From Candidatus Hydrogenedentota bacterium (GTDB lineage: Bacteria; Hydrogenedentota; Hydrogenedentia; Hydrogenedentales; SLHB01), in the NCBI GenBank assembly GCA_020848835.1, contig JADLHJ010000033.1, positions 1 through 64,000 on the forward strand: a stretch of DNA of 64,000 nucleotides. The letters are read 5' to 3'. Below are positions 26,475-35,445 of this stretch, in pieces (positions within the stretch are counted from its first letter, which is position 1; each line of letters begins with the position of its first letter). The notes under the pieces were generated by a model. That model did not search any database. It was not told the DNA's origin and saw only the letters and a list, made by a program, of their open reading frames with translations. Position numbers and translations under genes: made by a program.

Positions 26475-27809
26475 ATGAGTGAAACAAAAGGAAAGCCCGA
26501 AGCCGCGCGCCTGGGCAGGCGCGATTTCTTGCGGCGGACGGCCATGGCGTCGGCGGTAGTTGCCGCGCCAATGATCATTCCGGCGACGGCGCTGGGCAAG
26601 GGCGGGCGTCCCGCACCGAGCAACCGCATCACGATGGGATGCATCGGCGTCGGCAGCCAGGGCACGGGCAACATGCAAGGTTTCCTGAAATCGCCTGAGG
26701 CGCAAATCGTCTCCGTGTGTGACGTGGATCGCGATCACCGCGACAACGCCGCGAACATCGTGAACAAGGTCTACGGCGACACCGGCTGCAAGGCGTATCA
26801 CGATTTCCGCGAGATGCTCGAGCGCAAAGACCTCGACACCATCGCGCTCGCGTTGCCGGACCACTGGCACTCGATCCCGTCCATCGCCGCCGCGCGCAAG
26901 GGGCTCGACATTTACGGCGAAAAGCCGCTCGCGCTGACGATCAACGAAGGCAAGGCGATTGTTGATGCCGTGCAGAGCAACAACATCGTGTGGCAGACCG
27001 GAAGCTGGCAGCGCTCGCAAGCGCACTTCCTGCAAGCCGCCGAACTCGTGCGCAACGGCATGATCGGCGAGATTCACACGGTGAAAGTCGGCTTGCCGAC
27101 GGGCCGTCCGATAGAAACGCAAAAAGAAGAGCCAATTCCCGACGGCTTCGATTACGATTTCTGGCTCGGGCCCGCGCCGGAAGCGCCGTATACGAAGCAG
27201 CGCTGCCACTGGAACTGGCGCTGGATTCTTGACTACTCCGGCGGCCAGCTCACCGACTGGATCGGCCACCACGGCGACATCGCCAATTGGGGCATGGGCA
27301 CGGAGCACACGGGGCCAGTCGCGGTCGAAGGAAAGGGCATCTTCCCCGACGACGGTCTGTGGAACGCGGCCACGAGCTACTTGATTGAATGCACCTTTGC
27401 GCCGGGGGCGAGCCCCGTTGCGCCGAAGGGCTTCAAGATGATTCTTTCGAATCTGTTTCCCATGGGTACACGCTTCGAAGGCGAGAAGGGCATGGTCTTC
27501 TGCGATCGCGGCAACCGCCTCACGACAGAGCCTGCAAACCTCGCGACGCACCAGTTCGGCCCGAACGACAAGCGCCTGAAGAAGAGTGACAACCACGCGC
27601 AGGATTTCTTCACCTGCGTGCGCAGCCGCGAGCTCACCGTCGCGCCAGTCGTGCCCGCGTACCGGGCGATTAGCCTCGGCCTGCTCGCGAACATCTCGAT
27701 GCAGCTCGAACGCAAGATCGTGTGGGACCCGACGGCAGAAACCTTCCCGAACGACGACGAAGCAAATCGCAAACTGCAGCGGGCCATGCGCAGCCCGTGG
27801 CACATATAG
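26475..27809 (+). CDS. Tat-exported Gfo/Idh/MocA family oxidoreductase
   Basis: About 444 residues. Twin-Arg signal GRRDFLRRTAMAS (Arg 15-16), nucleotide-binding CIGVGSQGTGN (about 56-66), family motif EKP (149-151), and C-terminal WLGPAPEAPY / DYSGGQLTDWIGHHGDIANWG. The His-rich GHHGD replaces the GSH segment of the relative at 7498-8769, so substrate preference may differ. The start at 26475 is supported by a GGAGG-containing purine run immediately upstream; longer in-frame sequence overlaps the preceding gene. It is followed after 18 bases by a HEAT-repeat gene, the same pairing as at 5.5-8.8 kb. Confidence 0.9.
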   Translation: MSETKGKPEAARLGRRDFLRRTAMASAVVAAPMIIPATALGKGGRPAPSNRITMGCIGVGSQGTGNMQGFLKSPEAQIVSVCDVDRDHRDNAANIVNKVYGDTGCKAYHDFREMLERKDLDTIALALPDHWHSIPSIAAARKGLDIYGEKPLALTINEGKAIVDAVQSNNIVWQTGSWQRSQAHFLQAAELVRNGMIGEIHTVKVGLPTGRPIETQKEEPIPDGFDYDFWLGPAPEAPYTKQRCHWNWRWILDYSGGQLTDWIGHHGDIANWGMGTEHTGPVAVEGKGIFPDDGLWNAATSYLIECTFAPGASPVAPKGFKMILSNLFPMGTRFEGEKGMVFCDRGNRLTTEPANLATHQFGPNDKRLKKSDNHAQDFFTCVRSRELTVAPVVPAYRAISLGLLANISMQLERKIVWDPTAETFPNDDEANRKLQRAMRSPWHI

Positions 27810-27827
27810 AAAAAGGGAGCGACACCC

Positions 27828-28442
27828 ATGAACACAGCAACACTCGTGGCAGCTATCGCCCCCGGCGGCGCCGCCACGCCACAGGAATCAATCGCCGCAA
27901 TTAAAACGTACAAGTTTGGCGACAGCACAGCGCCGTTGCGCGGCGTGGAAGGACAGGTCACCGGCAGCCTCGGAAATCCCGAGGCGCGGAAGGCCATCGC
28001 AGCCGCGCTCGCAGGACTTCTCGCGTCTGATGCGACGCGCGACGCGAAGATATTCGCCTGCCGCCAACTTTCGGTGTGCGGTGGCGCGGAAAACGTGCCC
28101 GCGCTCGCGGCATTGCTCACGGCAATCAGCACGTCGGACATGGCGCGCATCGCGCTCGAACGCATCCCCGGCGCGGAGGCGGACGCAGCACTGATCGACG
28201 CGCTCGGCAAGGCCGACGACAAATCGAAGATCGGCATCGTGAACTCGCTCGGCGTGCGCAAGACGGCGTCGGCAGTGCCGGCCATTGCACCCTTGCTGAA
28301 GTCGAAGGACCCGTTGCTCGCGGAAGCCGCAGCAGCTGCGCTGGGACACATCGGCGGCGCGGATGCGACAAAAGCACTCAAAGGCCGAATGAACAAGGCA
28401 GCCCGCGCGACGGCGGCAAGCACCTTAAAAGAACAAAAGTAG
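27828..28442 (+). CDS. Short HEAT-repeat protein paired with Gfo/Idh
   Basis: 204 residues, mostly helical HEAT-like repeats (ALAGLLASDATRDAKIFACRQL, VPALAALL, AAAAALGHIGGADATKAL). It aligns well with the N-terminal repeats of the secreted HEAT protein at 5510-7486: both share an xAKxxACRQL unit, a MARxALE unit and a KxxIxNSLGxRK-like unit. Unlike that protein it shows no obvious signal peptide, so it may be cytoplasmic, or its N-terminus may be degenerate. GGGAG precedes the ATG at a normal distance. It is in an apparent operon with the Gfo/Idh gene. Confidence 0.82.
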   Translation: MNTATLVAAIAPGGAATPQESIAAIKTYKFGDSTAPLRGVEGQVTGSLGNPEARKAIAAALAGLLASDATRDAKIFACRQLSVCGGAENVPALAALLTAISTSDMARIALERIPGAEADAALIDALGKADDKSKIGIVNSLGVRKTASAVPAIAPLLKSKDPLLAEAAAAALGHIGGADATKALKGRMNKAARATAASTLKEQK

Positions 28443-28443
28443 G

Positions 28444-28461
28444 GCCGAATTCAGATTCGGC
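28444..28461. repeat. GCCGAAT palindrome, possible terminator
   Basis: GCCGAAT and ATTCGGC (perfect 7-bp arms) with a 4-base loop begin two bases after the HEAT stop codon. A related palindrome is at 53797-53818. No T-run follows. Confidence 0.6.
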
Positions 28462-28640
28462 TTGTTATAGTCATTGCGATGCGCTTGGCAGTTTCGTTGT
28501 ATACTGTCAGGCGCATCGCTTATTTACAGCGATTTGCGTCTTAGCGTAACCAAGAGCGCAGTTAAGAAGGACCGTGAATAGACGCACATCGCTCTGTTCG
28601 ACGGCTACAAGTTAGTGTAAGCGGAAACAGGTGACACCCC

Positions 28641-29564
28641 ATGAAACGTAAGCTGCTTGTCGTATTCATAGCGCTCATTGTTCTGGCCCTTGCGGGGACC
28701 GGGTGGGTGTATCACAACATCACCAAACGCGTCGTTGGGCAATTCTTCGATTCAAACGGCGCGAAGATTCACTACACCGTCGAAGGCAAAGGCGAACCGG
28801 TCATCCTGGTGCACGGCTTCGCCGCGAACGCGGATGCCAACTGGCGTGTACCCGGAATCACTCCGGTGCTCGCTAAGGATTATCAGGTAATCTGCCTCGA
28901 CAACCGTGGCCACGGCCTAAGTGACAAGCCGCACGAACAATCAAATTATGGCTTGGAATTCTGCAACGACATCGTGCGCCTCATGGACCATTTGAAAATT
29001 CAGAAGGCCCACGTCATCGGTTATTCGATGGGCAGTTTCATCACCCTAAAACTCACGACGCTTTATCCTGATCGCCTGCTCAGCGCAGCGCCTTGCGGCG
29101 CAGGCTGGGAACTCAAAGACGATCCAAATGATAAGCGCGAGGAAATTGCAAAGGCGCTTGAAGACAACAACGATTTCACGCCGTTGTTCAAAGCAATCTC
29201 GCCGCCCGGAAAGCTTCCTGGCCGCCGCGGGCTTTTCAGCATCAATTACATCCTGAACAAAACCAACGACGCGAAGGCACTCGCAATGGTGATGCGCAGC
29301 CTGAGCGATCTTACCGTCACGGAAGAAGCCCTGCGCGCGAGCAAAGTGCCAACCATTTCCATCGTCGGCACCAATGACCCGCTGCGCACCGGCGTGGATC
29401 GCATGAAAGACGTGATGGCGAACCACGAAACGGTATACATCGAAGGCACCGATCACATAACCACAATCAAGGACCCCAAATTTCTGGAAACGCTTCGCGC
29501 CTTCCTGAAGAAGCACAGCGCGGCTGCACCGGCGCAACCCGAACCTCAAAAGGCAGCCGCGTAA
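28641..29564 (+). CDS. Membrane-anchored or secreted alpha/beta hydrolase
   Basis: 307 residues. An N-terminal hydrophobic helix (about 4-24, no clear cleavage site) is followed by a canonical alpha/beta-hydrolase fold. Visible elements are the oxyanion segment LVHGF (HG 58-59), NRGHGLSDK, nucleophile elbow GYSMGS (Ser 129), acid in GTNDPL (Asp 246) and His in GTDHITT (His 272). The complete triad implies an active esterase/lipase-like enzyme; the substrate is unknown. It ends 4 bases before the alcohol dehydrogenase start, so the two are probably one transcript. A tail of about 15 Ala/Pro/Glu residues closes the chain. Confidence 0.88.
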   Translation: MKRKLLVVFIALIVLALAGTGWVYHNITKRVVGQFFDSNGAKIHYTVEGKGEPVILVHGFAANADANWRVPGITPVLAKDYQVICLDNRGHGLSDKPHEQSNYGLEFCNDIVRLMDHLKIQKAHVIGYSMGSFITLKLTTLYPDRLLSAAPCGAGWELKDDPNDKREEIAKALEDNNDFTPLFKAISPPGKLPGRRGLFSINYILNKTNDAKALAMVMRSLSDLTVTEEALRASKVPTISIVGTNDPLRTGVDRMKDVMANHETVYIEGTDHITTIKDPKFLETLRAFLKKHSAAAPAQPEPQKAAA

Positions 29565-29568
29565 CATC

Positions 29569-30726
29569 GTGCAGATTAGTTCGCATTTCCCATTTCGTTT
29601 TGCCTTGCCGACCATCATCGAATTCGGCAGCAACAGTTTCGATGCACTGGGCACCCGCGCAAGTGCTCTGGGCAATGCACCGCTCGTCGTCACTGGAAAG
29701 CATTCCGCGCACGCGATGGGCTTGTTGGAGCGCGTGCTGCAGCAACTTCCAAATGCGCGCGTGTTTGATGCAATCGGCGAGAATCCCGACACCACGATCT
29801 GTGAACAGGGCGCGGCATTCTCTCGAGAACACAATTGCGACGTGATCGTCGCTATCGGCGGTGGCAGCCCAATGGACGCGGCGAAAGCGATCGCCGTACT
29901 CGCGCGAAATGACGGGCCTTGCGCGCATTATTTCGGAGCAGACAAGTACGTAAACGCCCCGCTGCCGATCATCGCCGTTCCGACCACGGCGGGCACCGGC
30001 AGCGAAGTAACGCCGTACTCCGTGCTCGTCGATCCCGTTGAACGCACGAAACGCACAATCGCGGGCAACGCCCTGTTTCCCCGCGTCGCGTTGCTCGATC
30101 CGGAATTGACGCGCAGCATGCCGCGCAATGTGACCATAGCAACGGGCCTCGACGCGCTGAGCCAGTGCATGGAAGGGATCGTGTCGAAAAAGTCCACGCC
30201 GCTGGGAGACGCGCTCGCGCTCGACGGCATTCGCCGCGTCTGCGAATTTCTTCCGCGCGCCGCGGACGACGGCGAAAATGACATCGACGCCCGCACCCAA
30301 ATGCTCTGCGCGGCGCTCGCCTCCGGCATCATCGTCGCGCAGAGCGGCACGACCCTCGTCCACGGCATGGGTTACGCCTACACCATCGAGTGCGGTATCG
30401 CCCACGGCCTCGCGAACGCGCTACTCCTCGCGCCCGTCTTCGCGCACAACGCGCGCATCGCGCCTGCCCGCTTGGCGTCGATTGCCTCCGCAATGGGCGG
30501 CGACCCTGCCAACCCCGGCACTGCCGTCGTTCAATCCCTATACAACCTGCTTGACCGGCTAGAAGTTTCCCGTTGCGCACACGACCACGGCGTGACCGAA
30601 GAGCAGATAGAAAAATTCGCCACCGAAATTGCCAAAGACCCCTACCGCTTCCGCAACCAGATCGGCGACCTCACGCGCGACGACGTGTACCGCTTTTACC
30701 GGCAGTCGTTGGATGGTGCGCTCTGA
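29569..30726 (+). CDS. Iron-type (group III) alcohol dehydrogenase
   Basis: 385 residues, the standard length. The NAD(P) site is GGGSPMDAAKAIAVL, followed by PTTAGTGSEVTPYSVL. Metal-site residues are Asp 195 (GLDALSQ), His 265 (HGMGYAY) and His 279 (AHGLANA), the last two with the usual 14-residue spacing. The fourth ligand, normally His four residues after the Asp, is Gln 199 here. The enzyme would reduce aldehydes or oxidise alcohols, but the substitution leaves metal use uncertain. The start is GTG, 4 bases after the hydrolase stop. The pairing with an esterase-like enzyme suggests alcohol release followed by oxidation, which is inference. Confidence 0.88.
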   Translation: MQISSHFPFRFALPTIIEFGSNSFDALGTRASALGNAPLVVTGKHSAHAMGLLERVLQQLPNARVFDAIGENPDTTICEQGAAFSREHNCDVIVAIGGGSPMDAAKAIAVLARNDGPCAHYFGADKYVNAPLPIIAVPTTAGTGSEVTPYSVLVDPVERTKRTIAGNALFPRVALLDPELTRSMPRNVTIATGLDALSQCMEGIVSKKSTPLGDALALDGIRRVCEFLPRAADDGENDIDARTQMLCAALASGIIVAQSGTTLVHGMGYAYTIECGIAHGLANALLLAPVFAHNARIAPARLASIASAMGGDPANPGTAVVQSLYNLLDRLEVSRCAHDHGVTEEQIEKFATEIAKDPYRFRNQIGDLTRDDVYRFYRQSLDGAL

Positions 30727-30982
30727 ATTTTTTCTTGTTCGCGCGTCTGCGCGTAACGCCTTCTGTCGAATTCACAATATTCGTATCCAAATTGGGAAAC
30801 TTGTCAAGCAAATGACCCTTGTTTCGCAAACTAACCGTCGGCGAAATAGTGCAACGGGTTGGGCTAAGTATTGAGTGGAGATTCACGCTGTTGCGCCCTC
30901 CCGCACATCGGCGTGATCGCCGTTCTTGATTTGGTTCGGCGCGTCGGACAAAATGCCGCGTGCTCACCGTAAGTACAGTCGC

Positions 30983-31864
30983 ATGATTTCGATGCTTGCC
31001 ACCGCATTGCGGGTATACCAATGGCCGAAAAACCTCGTGGTGTTCGGCGCGCTGGTGTTTGCGCTCGAGTTAGACGACCCGGCGAAGGTCCTGAAGAGTG
31101 TGCTCGCGTTCGTGGCCATGTGCGCGGCGTCGAGCACAATCTACCTGCTCAACGATCTCATCGACATCGAAAAGGACAGAGCGCACCCGGAAAAAAAGAA
31201 ACGTCCCCTGGCCAGCGGCGCGCTGAGCGTGCCGGCGGCCGTTGTGATGCTGGTTGTGATGGGCGCGGGTTCGCTTACGCTGGCGTTTTTCCTGCGCCTT
31301 GAATTTGCATCGGCCGTGGTCTGCTACCTCGCGCTGAACCTGCTGTATTCGTTTCTCTTGAAAAATATCATGCTGGTGGACGTGATGGCGATCGCGATCA
31401 GCTTCGTGATCCGCGGTGTCGCGGGTGCGCTCGTGATCGACGTTGTGTTCTCCAATTGGCTCGTTGTGTGCACGCTCTTCCTCGCCCTGTTTCTGGCGCT
31501 CGGCAAGCGCCGCCGTGAGATTGGCCTGCTCGAAGATGAGGCGATCAAACACCGCGAAGTCCTCGGCCACTACTCCGTCCCCTACCTCGACGCCCTCATG
31601 ATCGTACTCGCTGCCACGACGCTGCTCGCCTACACGATCTACACCTGCAGTCCGGAAGTCGTGGAACGCCTGCACACCGACAAGCTCTACGTGTCCCTGC
31701 CCTTCGTCGTCTACGGCTTGTTCCGCTACCTCTATTTAGTCCATCATAAGGAAGGAGGGGGCGATCCCAGCCGCACACTTGTTCGCGATGTGCCCTTGCT
31801 CATGACGGTGCTTTTGTGGGGGCTTACAAACGTCGCGATCATCTACGGCCGCGTCATCATCTAA
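30983..31864 (+). CDS. UbiA-family prenyltransferase (decaprenyl-phosphate phosphoribosyltransferase-like)
   Basis: About 293 residues with some 8-9 membrane helices. The first Asp-rich motif is NDLIDIEKDRAHPEKKKRPLASG, the form found in bacterial DPPR-synthase-like UbiA proteins. A second helical segment carries FLALGKRRREIGLLEDE, where the family has its second polar motif. It transfers a prenyl-phosphate or acts on prenyl-phosphate in the inner membrane; polyprenyl-phosphoribose formation for envelope sugars is the closest match. ATG 30983 is preferred because YQWPKNLVVF then lies near the N-terminus as in relatives; ATG 30953 is possible. The 256-base gap upstream shows no gene. Confidence 0.82.
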   Translation: MISMLATALRVYQWPKNLVVFGALVFALELDDPAKVLKSVLAFVAMCAASSTIYLLNDLIDIEKDRAHPEKKKRPLASGALSVPAAVVMLVVMGAGSLTLAFFLRLEFASAVVCYLALNLLYSFLLKNIMLVDVMAIAISFVIRGVAGALVIDVVFSNWLVVCTLFLALFLALGKRRREIGLLEDEAIKHREVLGHYSVPYLDALMIVLAATTLLAYTIYTCSPEVVERLHTDKLYVSLPFVVYGLFRYLYLVHHKEGGGDPSRTLVRDVPLLMTVLLWGLTNVAIIYGRVII

Positions 31865-31922
31865 GTATTGGCGTGATTCGCTCCCGTCACGGGGCACAGC
31901 ATTATGCGGGGGGTCGAGCAGC

Positions 31923-33236
31923 ATGGGCCGGCGGAAGAAAGTCAGTATCTCAGAAATTACAGATCGCGTTGTCGCGCTTATTCTCGGCGGCGGACGCGGC
32001 ACGCGCTTGTATCCGCTCACGGCTGAGCGTGCAAAACCTGCCGTCCCTCTTGGCGGAAGATACCGATTGGTAGATATCCCGCTGAGCAACTGCATCCATT
32101 CGAACGTCCGAAAAATCTTTGTGCTTACCCAGTTCAACAGCGCCTCGCTGCACCGGCACATTAACAATACCTACAAGTTCGACAGCTTCTCCGGAGGATT
32201 TGTCGAGCTGCTCGCCGCCGAACAACGCGCTGAAAGCGGTGACTGGTTCCAGGGTACTGCCGACGCCGTGCGCAAGCACCTTCGCGAAATTGACCACCTC
32301 CAGGCGTCACATTTTCTTATTCTGTCCGGCGACCAGTTGTACCGCATGGACTACCGCGATATGCTCGAAACGCACGTGGACAACGACGCGGATATTACTG
32401 TCGGCGTGTTGCCAGTAACACGGGAAGCAGCGCGCGGCTTCGGCGTACTAAAGGTGGAGTCTGACGGGCGCATCATCGAATTCGTTGAGAAGCCGCAAGC
32501 CGATGAACAACTTGATGCGTTAATCACGCCGAGCGAAGTTTTCGCTGAGCGCGGCATCAACGCGGAAGGCCGTGATTATCTCGCCTCGATGGGTGTATAC
32601 ATCTTCAAGGCAGACGTGCTGGAAAATATTTTGAGGACCGAACCAAGCTGGATCGATTTCGGCCGCGACGTAATCCCTAAATCGCTCGGCATTCGTCATG
32701 TGCATTCCCATTTATTTACGGGGTTCTGGGAAGACATTGGGACCGTGCGCTCTTACTATGAAACTTGTCTGGAGATGGTCGGCCCGAATCCGCCGTTCCG
32801 TTTCCACGAGAACGGTCTGCCTATCTATTCGCGCGCGCGCTACCTTCCAGGCTCTCAACTCAAAGATGTCACGGTGAACGAAGCGGTAATCTGTGAAGGT
32901 TGCGTGATCGAACGTTCTACCATCACGCGATCGCTTATCGGCGTGCGCGCGATCGTGAAACCCGGCGCGCGCATTGAAAACAGCATCATCATGGGCGCGG
33001 ACTACTATGAAGAGGAACGCGCGGAGAAAGGCCCGGTGCCGATCGGTATTGGAGACAACTCCCGAATCGTGCGCGCGATTATCGACAAGAACGCGCGCAT
33101 CGGCAAGGGTGTTGTCATCGAAGGCGGCGACCATCTTCCCGATATGGATGGCCTGGGTCACGCGATCCGCGACGGAATTGTGATTGTGTTGAAAGGCGCG
33201 GTCATCCCGGATGGCATGCGCATCGGCGTGACGTAA
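31923..33236 (+). CDS. glgC: Glucose-1-phosphate adenylyltransferase (ADP-glucose pyrophosphorylase)
   Basis: 437 residues. The nucleotidyltransferase signature LILGGGRGTRLYPLT (about 20-33) is followed by KPAVPLGGRYRLVDIPLSNC, then GTADAVRK, LSGDQLYRMDY (catalytic Asp), FVEKP and the GFWEDIGT segment. The C-terminal third is a left-handed beta-helix with hexapeptide repeats (VICEGCVIERSTITRS..., IGVRAIVKPGARIENS). It makes ADP-glucose for glycogen synthesis in the cytoplasm. The ATG is preceded by GGGGGG. It is adjacent to, but not overlapping, the UbiA-type gene; no other glg gene is in the window. Confidence 0.96.
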   Translation: MGRRKKVSISEITDRVVALILGGGRGTRLYPLTAERAKPAVPLGGRYRLVDIPLSNCIHSNVRKIFVLTQFNSASLHRHINNTYKFDSFSGGFVELLAAEQRAESGDWFQGTADAVRKHLREIDHLQASHFLILSGDQLYRMDYRDMLETHVDNDADITVGVLPVTREAARGFGVLKVESDGRIIEFVEKPQADEQLDALITPSEVFAERGINAEGRDYLASMGVYIFKADVLENILRTEPSWIDFGRDVIPKSLGIRHVHSHLFTGFWEDIGTVRSYYETCLEMVGPNPPFRFHENGLPIYSRARYLPGSQLKDVTVNEAVICEGCVIERSTITRSLIGVRAIVKPGARIENSIIMGADYYEEERAEKGPVPIGIGDNSRIVRAIIDKNARIGKGVVIEGGDHLPDMDGLGHAIRDGIVIVLKGAVIPDGMRIGVT

Positions 33237-33318
33237 TTGTGGCGCCCGGTCTCCGCGCCGGGCGTGTTTAATTTGTGTGATGCCTGAAGCCCGCCCGGCG
33301 CGGGGACCGGGCGCTACA
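33237..33318. repeat. Two inverted copies of a GCGCCCGGTCTCCGCGCC hairpin repeat
   Basis: Copy 1 (33240-33266) is itself a hairpin (CGCCCGG / CCGGGCG). Copy 2 (33291-33318) is the reverse complement of nearly the same sequence and supplies the TAG stop of the next minus-strand gene. A third copy lies at 57381-57409. The position between convergent genes suits a bidirectional terminator. Confidence 0.85.
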
Positions 33319-34111
33319 CGTGCAACGTCTTCCAAACCAGCCCGCCAGTGATAGCGAGCAGCAGCACGCCCATCACGACCTTGCGCCGCGGCAACGTCAG
33401 CCATTTTTCAAATCGTGCGGCAAGCGGATTCACAAGCTGCGCGCCAATGAACACCAACGGCGCGAGCGCAAAACACACGTGCCCGTATGTCCACGGCAAC
33501 GCGACGCTCTGGGGCGCGAGCAGATTTGGAATCGTGCCGGACAGGCTTGTCACCACCATTACCGTATTCGACAGCGCCACGGCCCGCTCGTTTGAAACGA
33601 TGCCGGCCATCAGCGCGAGCGGTACGAGCACAGCGCCGCCGCCGGTCCCCGTCGCGCCGCCCACAACACCCGCCGTGAAGCCAATCGCGACGGCGAGCGC
33701 GTTGCGCGTACGCACCTCTTCGCGCCGCACCACGCGAGGCTGAATGAAGAACGTGCGCAGCCCCACAAACCCGAGCAGCGCGATGAAGACCCAGATCACA
33801 CCGGCATCCGGCAATAGTGTCGTCAACCAGCTTCCAAAGTAGCCGCCGGCAACTGAGCCAATCGCAAAGACAACCGCCAACCCAATCTGCCGATCATCCT
33901 CGTCGCGGTTCATGCGCCAGGCATTTATGGCCGATACGAAGATAATAATGAATAGACTCGTACCCTTCGCGGTGTGCGCATCCATGCCATCCACGAAGAA
34001 CAGAAATGCAGGCACCATGAAAATGCCGCCGCCCAGCCCCAGCGCCGCGCTGATCATGCCCACAGCGCAGCCAAGCAGCAGCATTTCAACGACGAACCAG
34101 ACAGTGTCCAC
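33314..34111 (-). CDS. TauE/SafE-family sulfite/anion exporter-like permease
   Basis: About 265 residues with 7-8 membrane helices. The two family motifs are present: GMISAALGLGGGIFMVPAFLF near the N-terminus and FTAGVVGGATGTGGGAVLVPLAL in the middle, marking the internal repeat. Members export sulfite, sulfoacetate or related anions. A sulfate/sulfite connection to the sulfatase locus is tempting but the genes are 18 kb apart. Start GTG 34111 is chosen since GAGGAG lies about 5 bases upstream; the frame runs further upstream without hydrophobic sequence. The stop codon lies in the repeat described at 33291-33318. Confidence 0.88.
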   Translation of the reverse strand: MDTVWFVVEMLLLGCAVGMISAALGLGGGIFMVPAFLFFVDGMDAHTAKGTSLFIIIFVSAINAWRMNRDEDDRQIGLAVVFAIGSVAGGYFGSWLTTLLPDAGVIWVFIALLGFVGLRTFFIQPRVVRREEVRTRNALAVAIGFTAGVVGGATGTGGGAVLVPLALMAGIVSNERAVALSNTVMVVTSLSGTIPNLLAPQSVALPWTYGHVCFALAPLVFIGAQLVNPLAARFEKWLTLPRRKVVMGVLLLAITGGLVWKTLHV

Positions 34112-34211
34112 GGGATCTCCTCGTAAACGATGTAGCGTACATGGAGGGCGCGCTAGAATCGAGGAGGGAAAATTTTCATCCTGTTTTCGCACAGCGTAAA
34201 ATTGTAGCCAA

Positions 34212-35336
34212 ATGCGAGAAATTAAGGCGTTTATTATCGTTGCGTGGCGGCTGCTCCGCTATTTCGTTTACCGGCTCGGGATTGGTAAATGTCCCGAGCT
34301 GCTCGACGTGTATCCAGAACTTGTGGTTGTTTTCGATCGCGTGATGGGGTGGCGGCGTAATCTCCGTGTCGCCGGTGTCGAACACTGCCCAAAGAACGGG
34401 CCCGCGGTATTTTCCGGCAATCACTATGCCAAGGAAGATCCTTTTGCTGGTTACCGCGCGATTCACCGCATTTGCGATGGCGCCTATCCCGTGCGGTACA
34501 TGATGCGCGACGACTTTTTTGCGGCCGGCGCGAGCATTTTCAAATCGCGTTTGCTCGACGTAGACGAGCTTGTGCGACTGCTCGGCGCGCTGCAAATCAG
34601 CCGGGATCGGGTGCAATTGACGCAACTCAAACCATTCATCGCGCTGCTGCGCGAACAGGCCGCATTCATCATGTACCCAGGGCGCTCGCGCTCGCGCACA
34701 GGCATGTTCGTCGAGTACCGCGACGGTATCGATGAGCCCGGAGGCGTGACATTTCTCGTTGCACAGGCCCAGCGCAACAGGCCCGAGGTAAATGTGGCAA
34801 TTGTGCCCTTCGCACGCACCTCGAATATGGCGACAAAGTCGTCGGTTGTTGTGTTTGGGCCGCCGGTATATCTCCCGCACGACGCGGACCGCACGGTGCA
34901 ACGCGATCTCGATTTTAGATTGATCGAATTGATGGGCGATCTGGTTGAAGTCAACATTACACAAATCGCCGCCGGCATCCTCTATCTTCATTGTCTCCAT
35001 CAGCGCGGTGAGTCAATTGCAATTGACGCGCTCGACAGTGCCGTTTCAGATGCGCTTTCTCTGTTGAAGAGGCAGATTGACCCCGCTGCTGTCGGCGACC
35101 GGAGACCCCAGCTCGAAGCGACGCTGGACTACTTCGCCAAGGCGCACCTGATTCTCCGGCGCAGCGACTCCATAACCCTTCTCAGAGAAAAGGTCCTTGC
35201 GTCGCCGCCTCCGGACACGACTTACCGCTCCGCGAACCCGATTAAGTACGCCATAAATCAAGTACTGCACCTTCCCGATGTTATCGACGCGGTTGAGGCT
35301 GCCGCGCTGACCTTGGCGGAAAGGCACCTGCAATGA
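34212..35336 (+). CDS. PlsC-like glycerolipid acyltransferase
   Basis: 374 residues. The acyltransferase HX4D motif appears as NHYAKED (His 71, Asp 76), and motif III as MYPGRSRSRTGMF, close to the usual FPEGTRSRTG. One N-terminal hydrophobic stretch (FIIVAWRLLRYFVYRLG) may anchor it to the inner membrane. The C-terminal 130 residues are an extra helical domain beyond the usual PlsC length. It would acylate lysophosphatidate or a related acceptor. Divergent from the TauE-like gene (100-base gap). Confidence 0.75.
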   Translation: MREIKAFIIVAWRLLRYFVYRLGIGKCPELLDVYPELVVVFDRVMGWRRNLRVAGVEHCPKNGPAVFSGNHYAKEDPFAGYRAIHRICDGAYPVRYMMRDDFFAAGASIFKSRLLDVDELVRLLGALQISRDRVQLTQLKPFIALLREQAAFIMYPGRSRSRTGMFVEYRDGIDEPGGVTFLVAQAQRNRPEVNVAIVPFARTSNMATKSSVVVFGPPVYLPHDADRTVQRDLDFRLIELMGDLVEVNITQIAAGILYLHCLHQRGESIAIDALDSAVSDALSLLKRQIDPAAVGDRRPQLEATLDYFAKAHLILRRSDSITLLREKVLASPPPDTTYRSANPIKYAINQVLHLPDVIDAVEAAALTLAERHLQ

Positions 35337-35369
35337 CCTGTCAATCGGACGGGCGAAAATCCGCCTGTT

Positions 35370-35397
35370 TTGTACGTCGGCGGGCGAATGCTATACT
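35370..35397 (+). promoter_or_regulatory. Probable promoter of the succinate dehydrogenase genes
   Basis: TTGTAC (35370-35375), 16-base spacer, TATACT (35392-35397), about 49 bases before the sdhC ATG. The -10 is near consensus; the -35 is weaker. Confidence 0.55.
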
Positions 35398-35445
35398 GGC
35401 CGTTCGGTACGCCTCGCGTGCTGCAAGAAAGTTGATGGACAGGGC

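Noticed and set aside
26295..27803. 502-codon open frame antisense to the Gfo/Idh gene
   Set aside because: Same mirror effect; no motif, no start context, and overlaps an unambiguous enzyme gene.
28485..28505. TTGGCA ... TATACT promoter before the alpha/beta hydrolase
   Set aside because: The spacing between the two boxes is only 9 bases, too short for a sigma70 promoter.
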